This document shows positions 1 to 11,671 of a stretch of 64,000 bases of DNA, one piece after another (position 1 is the first letter of the stretch; each line of letters opens with the position of its first letter). Below the pieces are notes generated by a model. That model was given only the letters and a program-made list of their open reading frames with translations. It ran no database searches and had not been told where the DNA came from. Both the position numbers and the translations under genes were made by a program. The stretch comes from Acheta domesticus (taxonomy: Eukaryota > Arthropoda > Insecta > Orthoptera > Gryllidae). The stretch is from NCBI GenBank assembly GCA_031308135.1, contig JAHLJT010003656.1:71690984-71754983 (forward strand). The letters are read 5' to 3'.

Positions 1-534
1 TATTTTGTTTTAATCATCAACATTGAATTCTGTGATTGATCTATCTGTAATATTGATACATGTGCATGCATTAATTACAAATCATATATGTATAATTTGT
101 AAGGAACAAAATATTTGTAAACATCGAATTTCTTAGCACCATCCAAACTTGGGGTTGGTCTTCCTGACCTTTGAACTTCATTCTCATTTGTTTCTTTTTC
201 TCATTTAAATGAATGTGAAATAACAATGCATTTTTGGAATTGAAAAATATCTGCTCAAAGAAAATGTATAATAAATCCTAATACTAGATTTTTGCTAAGT
301 CTCTTTAAAAATTATTTTTTAAGCGGTTCATTCTAGAATTCTTGCAAATATTACTAGTAAAAATCTAAATTTTGTTCACTGTAATGTGTTTTTCACCTTT
401 CTGTTCAATTATAGTTGAAAGGTCATAAAATATGAAATAAAAATAACAACACTCAGGGGAGTTGTTCAGTTTAAAAATTTGTGGCCACTCACTCATTGTT
501 CTAATTTTCCAATACTTTTCTTCTGTTCTCATAG
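1..534. other. Probable intron of the first gene
   Basis: AT-rich sequence with no convincing coding exon. It ends in a pyrimidine-rich tract and an AG acceptor at 533-534, directly before the coding exon at 535. It is therefore most likely the 3' part of an intron whose upstream exon lies left of the window. Confidence 0.5.
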
Positions 535-663
535 TGCTGGGAAGAAAAGAGGCCAGCGCCGCTACCATGAAGGATACCATGATAATGCTGCTGGAGGAGG
601 CGGAGCTTATGAATTTCCATCACGCCGTGACCATGATGCTCGTTTCTCTGACATGGCTCCCAA
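535..663 (+). CDS. Exon of the R/G/Y-rich-tail gene
   Basis: The acceptor is a pyrimidine-rich tract ending in AG at 533-534; the donor is GTAAGA from 664. The exon carries the basic GKKRGQRR segment and a GGGG run. It starts one base before a full codon and ends in phase 2. Confidence 0.7.
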
Positions 664-1951
664 GTAAGATGTTAAAGATCTTCAGTTCACATACATCCTT
701 GCATGTTATACTTTACATTTATATTTAGTTGTGAAGGATCCAAATATGCATGTATTGGTAACACCCTCTCCATCAGTGATCATGCTGGAATTGGGTAATA
801 ATCTTTCTCTTGCACATCATTTTTTCATTTGTACAACATGAACAAAGCAGCATGGTAGAACATTGCATCTATTTGCACCGGCAAGGTTGAAGAAATGGGT
901 TTAGCATACATTAGTTGACTGAAATGATAAAAGAGTGCAAGATAATTTATCTCTAAATATAAAATATGAAATTCCAGGAAGAATTCTTTAACAATTACTA
1001 CTGACATCTGAAGTCCAGAGACTGTAATGAAATGAGAATTGTTTCCTGGAACTGTGTGTTGTGTTTTAGGCACTGGGACCTGCCGAATGGTGCACCGCCC
1101 CCCCGCTACCTGGGGCCTGAGTATGAGCGGCCCCCGCCCTATTACTACCCTGGTCCTGGGTGAGTTGCACAGCCTTTGTCTTGCTTTCCAATGGGAGGGC
1201 ACAAGGGGACCTTACTATGACAAATATTTCCTATCCCTTTACTCACAAGAGCAATTTTTTGGGAAATCCATAATGCTACCTATATCCACACATTCCCATA
1301 ACCAAGTGCATTACTTATATTTGAATGCATCTTCAATTTTCCTTTTATTCATATTCAGGACACAACCTTACGCACTTAGGCCCTCCTTTAATGTACAAAG
1401 GTATCATTGAAGATTTTAAGAATGTATTTAATTAATATAATAAAAATAAATAATACACAAAGATGGAGTTTATAATGCAAACCTTTCTTTTAAGTATACA
1501 TGTGAAAGAAAAAATATTCTTACAAACTGATTTTTCTGAATTTGTTCTCAGAAAGGCTGCCTACATTCTCAACAGTTCAATAAATTTTCTTTTGCTTGGT
1601 TACAAGGCTGATTTTAATATAAAAAAAGTCAAAACATTTGAGAAGCAGGTTGATTACTTTGTTACTTTTATTGCATGGTGCAATAAATATGTACATTTTT
1701 GTTTTCTTAATATTAATTCATTTTCCATTGAGATTGTTTATTTTCTGAAAGTTGGGAATTTCAATACAATATTACAAAAGGATGCAAAAACATTACTAGG
1801 GTTGTTAAGTAGTATAAATTCAAGGACAAAAAATAACACTATAGGTTTTAGCTTGTGGAATGCATATAGGTTAAAATTAAGTCTGAAATGCTTTGTCTTT
1901 TGTTTATTAATTCAATTTTATTTTTGCAGGGATAGTGCTGGTCGGCGATAG
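535..1951 (+). CDS. 3' end of a gene for a protein with an R/G/Y/P-rich tail (partial, four exons)
   Basis: I do not recognise the family. Four exons join in phase: 535-663, 1070-1159, 1359-1400 and 1930-1951, each with AG acceptors and GT donors. They encode the last ~94 residues and a TAG stop at 1949-1951. The sequence begins SAGKKRGQRRYHEGYHDN, continues with a short Gly run, then HWDLPNGAPPPRYLGPEYER and PPPYYYPGPG, and ends in RDSAGRR. There is no folded domain or membrane segment. The bias towards Arg, Gly, Tyr and Pro is typical of disordered tails of RNA-binding proteins, but that is an inference from composition. The 42-bp third exon is a multiple of three, so skipping it would keep the frame. 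The N-terminal part of the gene lies upstream of the window. Confidence 0.7.
1070..1159 (+). CDS. Exon of the R/G/Y-rich-tail gene
   Basis: The acceptor is TTTTAG at 1064-1069; the donor is GTGAGT at 1160. The exon is Pro/Tyr-rich and is in frame with both neighbouring exons. Confidence 0.7.
1359..1400 (+). CDS. 42-bp microexon of the R/G/Y-rich-tail gene
   Basis: The acceptor is ATTCAG (to 1358) and the donor GTATCA (from 1401). The exon encodes TQPYALRPSFNVQ in phase. Because it is 42 bp long it is a candidate cassette exon. Confidence 0.55.
1930..1951 (+). CDS. Last coding exon of the R/G/Y-rich-tail gene
   Basis: A T-rich tract and TTTGCAG precede the exon. It encodes DSAGRR followed by TAG. 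The 3' UTR follows directly. Confidence 0.6.
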
Positions 1952-2330
1952 GAGTTATGTACCGGCCACAAATTTTATATAAAAAACGTATTTTTTAAAA
2001 TAAAGAAGAGCTTTGACCAAGATTGAACATTATGTTTTAGCATATTGTGAATGCATTTGAAATTGATTTTTATGTAGCTGCATATTTAAATATACTCATA
2101 TTCTCTAAAAGTTCTTAGTTGTTACCTTGCCCCTAGCCAAGTAGCAGGTTGGTTGCAGTTACATGCAACTTCTGGCAATTCCTTCAGCCATTCATATCTG
2201 CCATGTGATTCTTCAAGTATTCATTGTATATTAGAGGTGTGGGGTAGGTTGAGAACATTCAAATCTGATATGTTGTAAACAAATGATATTTTGATATACT
2301 CGTATTACACAATAAAATCCTGCCATGTAT
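1952..2330 (+). other. 3' UTR with polyadenylation signals
   Basis: Two AATAAA hexamers, at 1999-2004 and 2311-2316, follow the stop codon, so transcripts probably end near 2020 and/or 2335. The cleavage sites themselves cannot be seen from the sequence. Confidence 0.5.
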
Positions 2331-3224
2331 TATATGTGTTATGATTGTTTTTTATTTTTAAATGATAAGATTTACCCTGAACATCCCATTTACTTCATTC
2401 CTCTGATTTAATAGAAATATAAATATAAATAATATATATATACACACAAAATGGATAATTATTGAAATATTAAAATTCTTCTAAAAATAAATCAGCTTAA
2501 AATATGGCAAAATGTTTCATTAGTTAATATAATTTTAAATGAACTTCATTTTTTGAAAAAGATGTGATTTCTATGAGATTAAAATGGATTAAATGTATTT
2601 TTCAAATATACTTAATTATATGATAATCATTAACAATTACAAATTTAATAATAATGATAAGATGAAGAAATGTGAGCATTCACTGAGCACTGCATTGTTG
2701 TTATTATTGACCCTCAGAACAGATACATTGGGCAACACTGAAATAAGGTGTGGCCCAAGTTTTAGAATTGGATTCGTAATTACAATAATTGAAGAATATA
2801 ATGTGTAAATATAAGTTAGCAAAATAATGAAAGATTATTGGTAAATTAACAGTGTAAGTTTAGAAAACCTACACTAAAAAGTTATCTCCAATACAATGCG
2901 CTAATCCCCACGGGGCATTACACACGGTACAAAAACGTGATAGAGAAGATAATTATAATGAAGACAATAATTAAGCGTATACATATTAAGATACAAAATA
3001 TAACTTTTAATACATTTTAAAGTAGGAGGGTTTCGCGTGACGATAAATCGTTGAACAGTTAATTCCCAGGAAATAAGCCATAAAATATAGTTCGATGAAT
3101 TATATTAGGTCTAAGCTAAAACAAGGTACTTTTGAGCAAATTTTCTCAAAATAAAAGCTTGCCGATATTTTAAGAAATTACTGCAAAGATGTGGTATTAA
3201 TTATTCCCTCGGGATGTGGTGGTC
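2331..3224. other. Intergenic AT-rich spacer
   Basis: Low-complexity AT-rich sequence between two plus-strand genes. No exon, RNA gene or clear transposon end was recognised. Confidence 0.4.
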
Positions 3225-3500
3225 AATGCGCAGCTGTGGCAGCATACGTGCATGCATTTGACTTGCGTCACTCTCCCTCCCCCGCACCTGATTCGTCATA
3301 CGTCGCACGCGAGCGATAGCAATTGAGCCGCAGTAGGTAACATGTGCACTTTCTTAGGTTATTGTTGTCGAATTGCGGTCATGTCTACTGATCACTGTAT
3401 TTCTTTCGAAACGAATTATTTTCGAGGGGCTAAGGGCGGAAAGCGTGTTTAGTGACCCTACTGCGCTCTTGTGTGCGAGTTGTGTACTATAGTTATCACA
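3225..3500 (+). promoter_or_regulatory. Probable promoter and 5' UTR of the six-exon conserved gene
   Basis: GC content and CpG frequency rise sharply about 280 bp before the ATG at 3501, after an AT-rich spacer. No TATA box at a usual spacing was noticed, so a CpG-type promoter is more likely. The transcription start is not determined. Confidence 0.35.
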
Positions 3501-3649
3501 ATGGCTTCCGTAAAAGACACTGCAACTTTCTTTGCTAAAGGAACTTCGAATCAATTTGAGCATGTTTTGAAGTTATACCCTCAAGCATTACGTTTACGTG
3601 CTGATAAGAAGACTAAGAAACCGGAAGAACTGATAAAGTTGGATAACTG
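3501..3649 (+). CDS. Exon 1 of the HhH-like gene
   Basis: Runs from the ATG to a GTGAGT donor at 3650. Trp50 is split across the junction with exon 2. Confidence 0.85.
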
Positions 3650-6281
3650 GTGAGTACGTAGGCATAAAATCGTCCCCGAGATGTAGGAAACAATGTCATT
3701 GAACCTTGCTTTGTAACGCTGCACGTAGCGACTAGCGGTCGAGGATTGCTCCCTGGGACGGCTCGATCTTTAGCGCGGTCATTAAATGCCAGCCGTGTCA
3801 CGTGGCAATCAATGTCAACTTGTGTACCGTAGTCATTTTTACGATCGGTACCATACCCGTAGAAATCTGGTCGGCTGTGTGGCCGGGGACGGGGTGTTGG
3901 TAGCGTCATGTCGACTACGGAGCTGACGTTTGCCTTGAAATTAATACAGAGTTTTTTAGGTAAACACTCGTAATTGCGCTTCCATAATGCAGTACGATTA
4001 AGGTATAAACTAGTGGAGACGACTTATTGGGCTTGCAGTTGTACTGTTGGGCACATTTTCCGTCCATTTTTGCATCTGAAATAGTGACCACTTGATAACA
4101 GTTTATGAAACAAACCAAAATGGAGACTGAACAAAGAATCAGTAAAAAGGAAGCATTTTTAAATTACAGTATACCCCAAATTTATGCATATTAGTTGTAA
4201 TTAAATTAGGAAATAAATAAACTAAGGCATAGATTTTGCATACATATCAATATTAATAATTCTCGGCAAGAAAATGGAGGCATAAGGCTGGTGAGAATCA
4301 GAAGCTGCTGAACCATGACATAGTTAAGTTTGTTAAAAAAACCTGTGTCAGGGGGAAACTTTATTTCTCTAAAACATTTTTCTGTTTATTGAATTCACTT
4401 TCAGTTTTTCAACAAATAAGCCATTAACTCGCACAAGTTAAGAATATTCATGTAGATGTATTGTCGGTGTACCGGAAATTCGTCGACAAAGTGCGAAATT
4501 GATAAATTGCATACTATTCGTTTTCATGTAATCGGTATGTACGCATAATATTCGGATTGGATTGTTGAGTACGTGCAACAAAGGAACAATTTTCATTGTT
4601 ACTGTTTCTTGTTGTACAAAATTATATTGTTGATTGCCCAGTAGTTTCAAACTTATGAAAGTACCATTACATATTATTAAAAATGAAAAATTGTTTCATT
4701 TGTTATTTAATTTTTCATTTGCAGGTATCAGAATGAGTTACCAAAAAAGATTAAATCACGGGGGAAAGATGCCCACTTAAGTCATGAAGAATTAGTTCAA
4801 ACCATGAAATGGAAACAAACTGTAAGTAATTTTTTTGAAAGAAAATTTGTATTGCTCTTCCATATTAGTTTAATTCCTATTATTTTAGAAATTTATCTGT
4901 ATGTACATTAAAAAATATTTGTTTTTATGAATTATTTTTTCTTTGTGGCAGAGAGGGAAGTTTTATCCACAGCTGTCATACTTGGTAAAAGTCAATACAC
5001 CACGTGCTGTGATGATGGAAACCAAAAAAGCCTTCCGCAAACTTCCCAATCTGGAACAGGCTATCACAGCTCTCAGTAATCTGAAAGGTGTAGGCACCAC
5101 AATGGCCTCAGGTGATTAATATTGCAAGTTTTTTATAATACAAATATGTGAATTTTTCCCCCCTGAAATTCAATTTACTTTTTTACTTGCAATTAATTTT
5201 TAAACATTTTGTATGAAGCTCTGCTGGCAGCTGCAGCCCCTGATCAAGCTCCTTTCATGGCTGATGAGTGTCTGATGGCTATCCCAGAGATAGAGGGAAT
5301 TGACTACACCACCAAGGAATATCTAAACTTTGTTCAGCATATTCAGTCAACTGTGGAAAGATTGAATAAAGAGAGTAAGTAATGTTTGATTTCTTAGTTA
5401 TCGAAGGTAGATAAGCTAAACATATTAATTTTTTAAAAGTCCCTTAAATTTCACTTTTTTTTTAAATTGAAACTAGAATATATTGTCTAGATTTTTCTAA
5501 AAGTTAATTAAATTTCATTCAGGTTATTTGTTATGGTGTGGTTATAAAAACCTAAAGGTGCTCTTGGCAGCTTCAGAATATTGGATTGACATACACATAG
5601 TGAAATATTTTGTTTAATGTGTTTCAGGCTCCAATGGTTCCACTGGTACGTGGAATCCTCATCAAGTGGAACTGGCCTTGTGGACTCATTATGTAGCCTC
5701 AGAGTTGAAACCTGATCTACTCGATAATATCCCAAGTCCTGCAGAGAATGGAACTGCAACTCATTATGAGCAGAAGAATGGAGAATCAGAAATTAAGACA
5801 CAGGTAATTCCAGAGTATAGTTGAATGATTTATAAATTTGTAATTTTGTACTATTCATAGTAAATCTATCACAATCTCCTCTATTCAAAATTTTAATTAA
5901 TTGAAAACGTTACTATATTGCAGATTTTGTAATATGCTTTTTTTGTATGTATTATTTATTTACATTGTAATTAAACAGGATGGGGAGCAGAGCTCAGACG
6001 AGAGTACCCGTGATTCTGCCAATGGTAAACATCCAGTAGATGGTGTAGCAGATGACACCACATCGTTCACAGAAGATTCTATGGACAAACCAGCCACACC
6101 AGCAGATAATGGTGCCGTTGGCCCAGGATCTGTAACAGCAGTGGACGAGAACACCAACGATTCAGCTGCAAGCTGTGGTGCTGAGCCTGCAGCTCCTGCT
6201 GAAGATGAGGAAACCAGCAGCAGTCTGGAGGAGCCCCCTGCCAAGAAGACAAAAGTGGATGAAGAGGAGGAAGAAAAGTGA
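3501..6281 (+). CDS. Conserved uncharacterised protein with a helix-hairpin-helix-like segment and acidic tail (six exons, complete)
   Basis: Exons 3501-3649, 4725-4821, 4952-5111, 5219-5374, 5628-5803 and 5979-6281 total 1041 bp, i.e. 346 residues plus TGA, with every junction in phase and GT/AG borders. The ATG is preceded by ACA and opens MASVKDTATFFAKGTSNQFE. Residues ~1-215 are the conserved core: a KKPEELIKLDNWYQNELPK block near residue 40 and an RGKFYPQLSYLV block at 83-94. Residues ~125-141 read NLKGVGTTMASALLAA, which matches the hairpin pattern (hydrophobic-x-GVG) of helix-hairpin-helix folds in DNA glycosylases and other DNA-binding proteins. A WNPHQVELALW block lies in exon 5. Residues 247-346 are acidic, Ser/Thr/Ala-rich and disordered, ending PPAKKTKVDEEEEEK, a basic patch like a monopartite nuclear-localisation signal. 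From memory this core recurs across animals, fungi and plants without an assigned function. A nuclear, nucleic-acid-related role is inference only. Confidence 0.85.
4725..4821 (+). CDS. Exon 2 of the HhH-like gene
   Basis: Acceptor TTTGCAG, donor GTAAGT. Encodes YQNELPKKIKSRGKD and a helical segment ending WKQT. Ends in phase 0. Confidence 0.85.
4952..5111 (+). CDS. Exon 3 of the HhH-like gene
   Basis: Starts RGKFYPQLSYLVKV and ends just after the GVG hairpin motif (residues 128-130). Donor GTGATT at 5112. Confidence 0.85.
5219..5374 (+). CDS. Exon 4 of the HhH-like gene
   Basis: Starts ALLAAAAPDQAPFMADE. Acceptor AAG, donor GTAAGT. Completes the helix after the hairpin motif. Confidence 0.85.
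5628..5803 (+). CDS. Exon 5 of the HhH-like gene
   Basis: Acceptor GTTTCAG, donor GTAATT. Encodes TWNPHQVELALWTHYVASEL and the start of the disordered tail. Confidence 0.85.
5979..6281 (+). CDS. Exon 6 (last) of the HhH-like gene
   Basis: Acceptor AAACAG. Encodes the acidic disordered tail with the PPAKKTKV patch and a TGA stop at 6279-6281. Confidence 0.85.
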   Translation, partial: DGEQSSDESTRDSANGKHPVDGVADDTTSFTEDSMDKPATPADNGAVGPGSVTAVDENTNDSAASCGAEPAAPAEDEETSSSLEEPPAKKTKVDEEEEEK

Positions 6282-9200
6282 CCGATGTACCGTATTTTTT
6301 ATTGAAATGTTTGCTGACTCCTAGTAAGACAGTGGTCATCACTCTTACACTATGGTTGGAAAAAGTTCTTTTTTTAATTTAATACAGCAGTATCGTGGAA
6401 ATTACCGCAAGGATTATTGTACCATTCAGTGATGCTCAGTACCCGGTACTAGCAGTGAAGGGAACTCGAACAATTAATTTTCTTTCTCTAACGGTGTTTT
6501 GTTTATGAAATGCCACACACTCATCCATTTGTTCATTATCATATCACCCCATTGATAGTCTCACAATGCTGTAAGTACAGTACATATATAGTTCATACAT
6601 AGTTTTGTAGTGCCGTTATACATTGCAGACGTGCAGAAGCCAGTTTTTCTTTATCTGGTGCATACACGGAGCCCACAACAACCGGAGCAGACATTTAAAA
6701 ATTTTATGTTAATAATTTTTAATGTAATTTTTGTTTTTGATTTTCTACAGACTTTTAAAGGGTCATGTGTGACATGGTGTGTCACACTGATGCTAACAAA
6801 CCAAAAATGTCCTAATTTATGGACAAAATGAGGGGATTCTTTTCTCTTTCATTTTACAGTAGGTTTTTCATTTGTGTATACTCAACATTCCAAGGTAAAT
6901 GTGCAAGAGGGTAGGGTATCTGGACTTCACACTTGTATTTATGTCCAGCTGCCCCAGTGCCCACAGCTCTCTCTACCAACAACTCGCCATGCTCTGTCGA
7001 ACATTTGCCAGGTGAAGGTGTGATATTTTGAAGCTAAATTAAACTTTGCAATTGCAACTAGATTTTTTTTCTTTTTTTTCCAATCTTGTGGTGAAATACA
7101 AAGATAGTGCTGGGACTCCTTGTAGTATTTCTATAGTAGTTCATCTTTGTGGGTGAGGTGGGATTTTATTTTCACCGTTTTGTGTTTGCAGCTGTAGGGA
7201 ACCTGTTAGCTGTGCTTGCTCTGGCGTGATATGTATATTTTGGTCGTGTGTTTGAAAGCGTCAAGAGGGCTCAAGGAGTATTCCCCAATCTTTATATGAA
7301 CAGCTGTTTGCACAGCACCCCGCTCAGGTGCTAGGAAGTGTTAAACCCAAGCTCTGCCTCAGGTGAATTGAAGTTGGAAATCCAGTTGTGAATAAGTGAA
7401 ATGTATGATTTTCTTTGGTTTATTGATGAATATTATGTTAGAAACTTCAATTTTATTCTCAAAATTCCAGAGACTGTTTCAATGTTGTTCTGATTTTTCA
7501 TGAGAATTCAATGTGCAAAAATATTTTTATACAGATTGTTCACTGGTGAAGACTTTGATTTTAATGATAAGTGAACCATATCATGCTTGCCAAACAAAGC
7601 CTGTGGTCTTGCACTTCTCCAAAACAGTAATTAGCCTTTTCGTAGCTGGTCTGGAGAGTGCGGAGGCGAGAGCCCTAACCCACTCCCCCTCAGGGCCAGT
7701 GTTCAAGATGCAGAAGTTGAGTGAGAGAGATCCCTGCTGTGCCTTCAGACCGAGCATACAGCCCTCAGTGTTCGTGAATCACTGCTGGCCCGGGCTGCAG
7801 GGAGCCGCAATGCGTGTGCAGTTCTGGTTAGCAGAGTTGCCACCCAGTAGACTCCCGAGCAGAACTGACCCTCTGTAGAAATGTTGAGTATTGTGTGTTG
7901 TGTAGAGTGATCGAATATCTGTGTGCTGATGGTAATCACTTGATGCAGTTGCTGCCCTCGAGTACAAACATACAAATCATAATAAGCCAACTGAACATAC
8001 GAGTGCATGATCTGATGCACAGCCTGCTTAGGGTACCCCACCCATCTGCAATAATAATGGCTGAACACCCCAGCTTTGACATTCCCAAATAACTTAAATT
8101 TATTGAATAGTGCTTGGGATGGGACTGCTCCTGCGGTTCCCTGCTGGGTTGGGAACTTTGGGGGCTGCTCTGTTCTGGCATTCAACCTAAGTGCTCAGGC
8201 TTATTTCTGTTTGCTTTCTGTGGTTTATGCCAATTCTTTTTGTCTCTCTTTTGGGGATAGCTGCACAAACCCTCGACTGTTTCCAAGCACCTGGCCTGCT
8301 GCGGTGCCCTTACCGTCTGGGAGGGATGGGCCCCACTACCTGCATGCCTTGGGTCCCTTCCTGTAGCCTGACCTATAGACTGATTAAGTAGGGGATGTTT
8401 CTGGGGCGTCCTTGTTTTTATGTAGAGCAAGTAATATCTGGCATTGCCATTCTCTGAAACAAATTGCCTTTAGACATTTTTCACAGGTGCATACCTTTTA
8501 CTCATCTTGAAAGGACACAATTATGAGTTGAAATGAACTGTAAAAAGGTATTTAAGTATCAACTAATGTATGAAAAAAATCAAAATGAAAAAAAATTCCG
8601 TATCATGTACTATTTTTTATATTTTATGACATTGTAGGTAGTGTTCAATTGTTCATGATTCTCAACATTATGCTAGCTGTAGTCTGTAGCAGGCTGGGAC
8701 AGCATCACCATATATTCACTCAATGGCCTTACACAGAGTTTTGAATGTTTCATAAACTGAGTCACTGTTAACTTTGGTTAGTTGATTGTGGTTTAGAAAT
8801 TCAGAGCCATTCTGATTAAAGTGAAGTTGAGTAAATAAACTACATCATCCACTGATAATACCATTTAATTTATGAAAATATACTGTAATTTATACTTGAT
8901 GTACTGCTGCAATTTACCTCCTTGTGGCCCTGCCTCCTGTTTCTTTGCCAAATCCTTGCACTGGGTATGCTATCTTTGACATGTGAATTATCAAAACTTG
9001 CATGCTCTATGAAGGGTGCTATAAATTATAAAGCATAATGTCCTGTAAATAGTATATTTGTACTTTTAATTTGCAAGTGGAAATTCTACAATATTACTTC
9101 TGTTACAATAGAAGAAAGGCAGTACATTATTACAAACTAACATGGCAACAACAATACACAAATATAAAGACTGCCATTAGGAAACAGGATATTTCAACAA

Positions 9201-9900
9201 CGTTGCTAAATGCTGTACAAATGGAAACATTGAGCCCTGCAAGTTTATAGATTGATGCATAACAGTTATAATTGCAGGGAAGAACAGAGAAAACAACGAA
9301 ATGATTAATTCATATATGCATCGCTACTTCTATGGTGGAGAATTATTCATAAGGAGATGGACAATATATTAGCACTTTTCGAGCATTTCCACATAATTCT
9401 ATTATAACAATTACAAGAGGAGAGGACGGGTCATCAATAGAAATGCCGCGAAATACGCTTGTTACGCATTACGTAAGCACATTGCGACGCCAGACTTCAA
9501 ATTTCGCCCCCCGATTTTTATGACCTTGGTGCCGCTAACCTTCACGAAAACAGTGCTCATTACGTTAACCCCTGCATACCTCGCCAGCTCGTCTCAACGA
9601 ATCGGAGAAGGTCCATCATTTATTTTGTGCTGCAATGTGTATGCACATTAACTGCGCGAATGTGTGAGAAACTGATTTTGTACTTGCTCATTAAATGGAC
9701 GAGGAAACTTCTATTAATTGAATAGTGCGGGTTACTTGTAATTACGGTATCTAACAATGCAATGGGCATCCGCGGAGTCCTGAGACCTAGTCGTGAGAGC
9801 GGAGTTCTCTATAGAAATTCCGCAGTGGAGAACTTGCGGACGCGGAAAAACTACAAAGTATCGAACCGATAACTTAAAAAAATAGCTTTTCAGTGACGTG
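6282..9900. other. 3' UTR of the HhH-like gene, then intergenic sequence
   Basis: No second gene was recognised. The 3' UTR has no AATAAA within the first few hundred bases; one AATAAA lies at 8834-8839, so a long 3' UTR is possible. Short open frames here overlap on both strands and lack splice logic or family resemblance. Confidence 0.4.
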
Positions 9901-10916
9901 TAACTAAAATTTTCTAAGTAATATACTTTCGTGAACTTTGGAAATCGCGAAACAATGAGGATTTATTGTCATGAGGCGTAGAGAAATACTTGCCATCTTG
10001 AACAAGAAAATGATTTTGATAGAATCGTTTAGGAAAGATTGCTTTTTCGCATATGTGTTGTATGAAAACTTTCATTACTGGACGTATGTATGTTATAAAC
10101 TAAATATATTGGAGTTTTTTTTTTATTATAAATACCTCCACATAATGACGACCGAGCTTGTGTATTAATCGGGGTTTCAACATTGAAATGGAGGTAGAGG
10201 AAAGGGATAAAATACTGGAAGGAAAAATGATCAAAGTGACGCTACAAAAAACAGAATAGGTTCGATGCTTATGATCTAGGACGCTCAGTTGTCTGATGGG
10301 TGCTCCTAATTGCCCCGCTGGAGTTGCTAGTGGACGTTCCGGCGGCGCAGCAAAGGCGGTGGTTGCGGCTGCGGCTATTACGGTCGGGTAGAGACATTGC
10401 AGCCCCTTGGGCTGGCTGTAAGTGCCACGAGGGTCCGAAAAACCACATTGAGACCTCCGATAATATTAGATTAGGCAAGAACAAATTTATATAATCACGT
10501 TTACTTCCAGTGACGGAAGCAAGAATGGGCCACGAGTGCATCCGCATCGCCAACATTTTGTGATTTTACCCAATTTATTGAAGATAGTGATAGCCGTATA
10601 TTGATTTCATCAGATCCAAAATAACATTCCCGTTATGAATGTACATTTTTTAAAAAAAATCAAGCTAATAATTATTTTAAAATATATTTCTTCAAAAATA
10701 ATTACGGAAACTCCTAGCCGAACCCTCCCCCTTAATACTTTCTTGATCCGCCTCTGCTTCCCCCACTCATTCATCAGCGATCAGGTATGCGCGGCTGTTA
10801 TCTGGAATCTCCCGGATCTGTATTTTAATGAACGAACGTTTGTACGGAGGTTTCTCAAGTGGACGTGACCCTCGGGCTGCAGCCTGAAAGCCTCCATCCG
10901 GCCGTGGACTCTACGT
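9901..10916. other. Intergenic sequence with no recognised gene
   Basis: Mostly AT-rich, with a more GC-rich patch at 10290-10450. Around 10715-10760 the minus strand reads like the CAGAGGCGGATC end common to hAT-type MITEs, but no partner end was found. Confidence 0.3.
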
Positions 10917-11416
10917 TAGGGATGCGACATCCCCGACAAAACATTGACGTTTCTAAACAACGATGTTCAAAATTAAATCGATGTTTTTTTTAACTGCAGT
11001 AGTGGCCGTTAATGTTCACACGGGGAGGGGGATTTAATTTGAGGGTGGTTGTGTTTATTGACTGACATTTTTTGACACTTGAACTGGCAAAAAACAGACA
11101 CAAAATGATCAGAACATTTAACCAAAAAAATACTTTGTGATTATGGGATAATTAAAAAATTACATTTATATTTTACCAACGAAATCTCAATTTCAATAAA
11201 TTTTTATCTTTGGTCACTTTGATCTGAAGACTGTTCAATTTATCTATTAAAGACTTTTATTATGAGGCGCTTTTTCATTCAAAAACAAAATATCAACCTC
11301 GTAAAAGCATCAACACCGAACATCGATGTTTAAAAAACAAGACCAAATTGGCTTTAAAAAATCGATGTTAAATCAATCGACGTTTCGAAAACATCGATAT
11401 CGATGTCGCATCCCTA
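10917..11416. mobile_element. hAT-like MITE, 500 bp
   Basis: The termini are inverted copies of TAGGGATGCGACATC. Inside them, further inverted stretches rich in ATCGATGTT motifs follow. The flanks are CTCTACGT (10909-10916) and CTCTACAT (11417-11424), a 7-of-8 match, which fits the 8-bp target-site duplication of hAT elements. There is no transposase reading frame, so it is non-autonomous. The element lies just outside the terminal exon of the TTC39-like gene. Confidence 0.75.
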
Positions 11417-11557
11417 CTCTACATGTGACTACGCGGGCGGGCGGGCGGTTCGGGTACCCGCGAGCCGCCAGAGCGCTCAAGGCGGCTGCGGCGCGCGAGC
11501 TTTGATGAGGCACTGCGTGGGGCCGTGGCCAGGGCGGCGGAGGCGGGGGCGGCGGGA

Positions 11558-11671
11558 TTAGCCGCAGCGCCGCAGGGCCGCGTGAATGCGCACACTCAGG
11601 CGGTTCTCGAAGTCATAGGCCTTGTAGGCGGACTGCGCGCGCCGCAACAGTTGGCGCCCTTCGTCCAGTGT
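11558..11671 (-). CDS. Last exon of the TTC39-like gene
   Basis: Reading on the minus strand, acceptor CTTGCAG is followed by 37 codons from TLDEGRQLLRRAQSAYKAYD to RRCG, then TAA at 11560-11558. The AYKAYDFENRLSVRIHAAL ending matches the conserved TTC39 C-terminus. The surrounding 11440-11660 is CpG-rich. Confidence 0.75.
   Translation of the reverse strand, partial: TLDEGRQLLRRAQSAYKAYDFENRLSVRIHAALRRCG

Noticed and set aside
2637..2822. Small ORFs in the intergenic spacer
   Set aside because: AT-rich overlapping frames on both strands with no splice sites or family resemblance.
7745..8430. Overlapping ORFs of 60-146 codons downstream of the HhH-like gene
   Set aside because: Frames on both strands overlap, no domain is recognisable, and the region may be long 3' UTR or intergenic.
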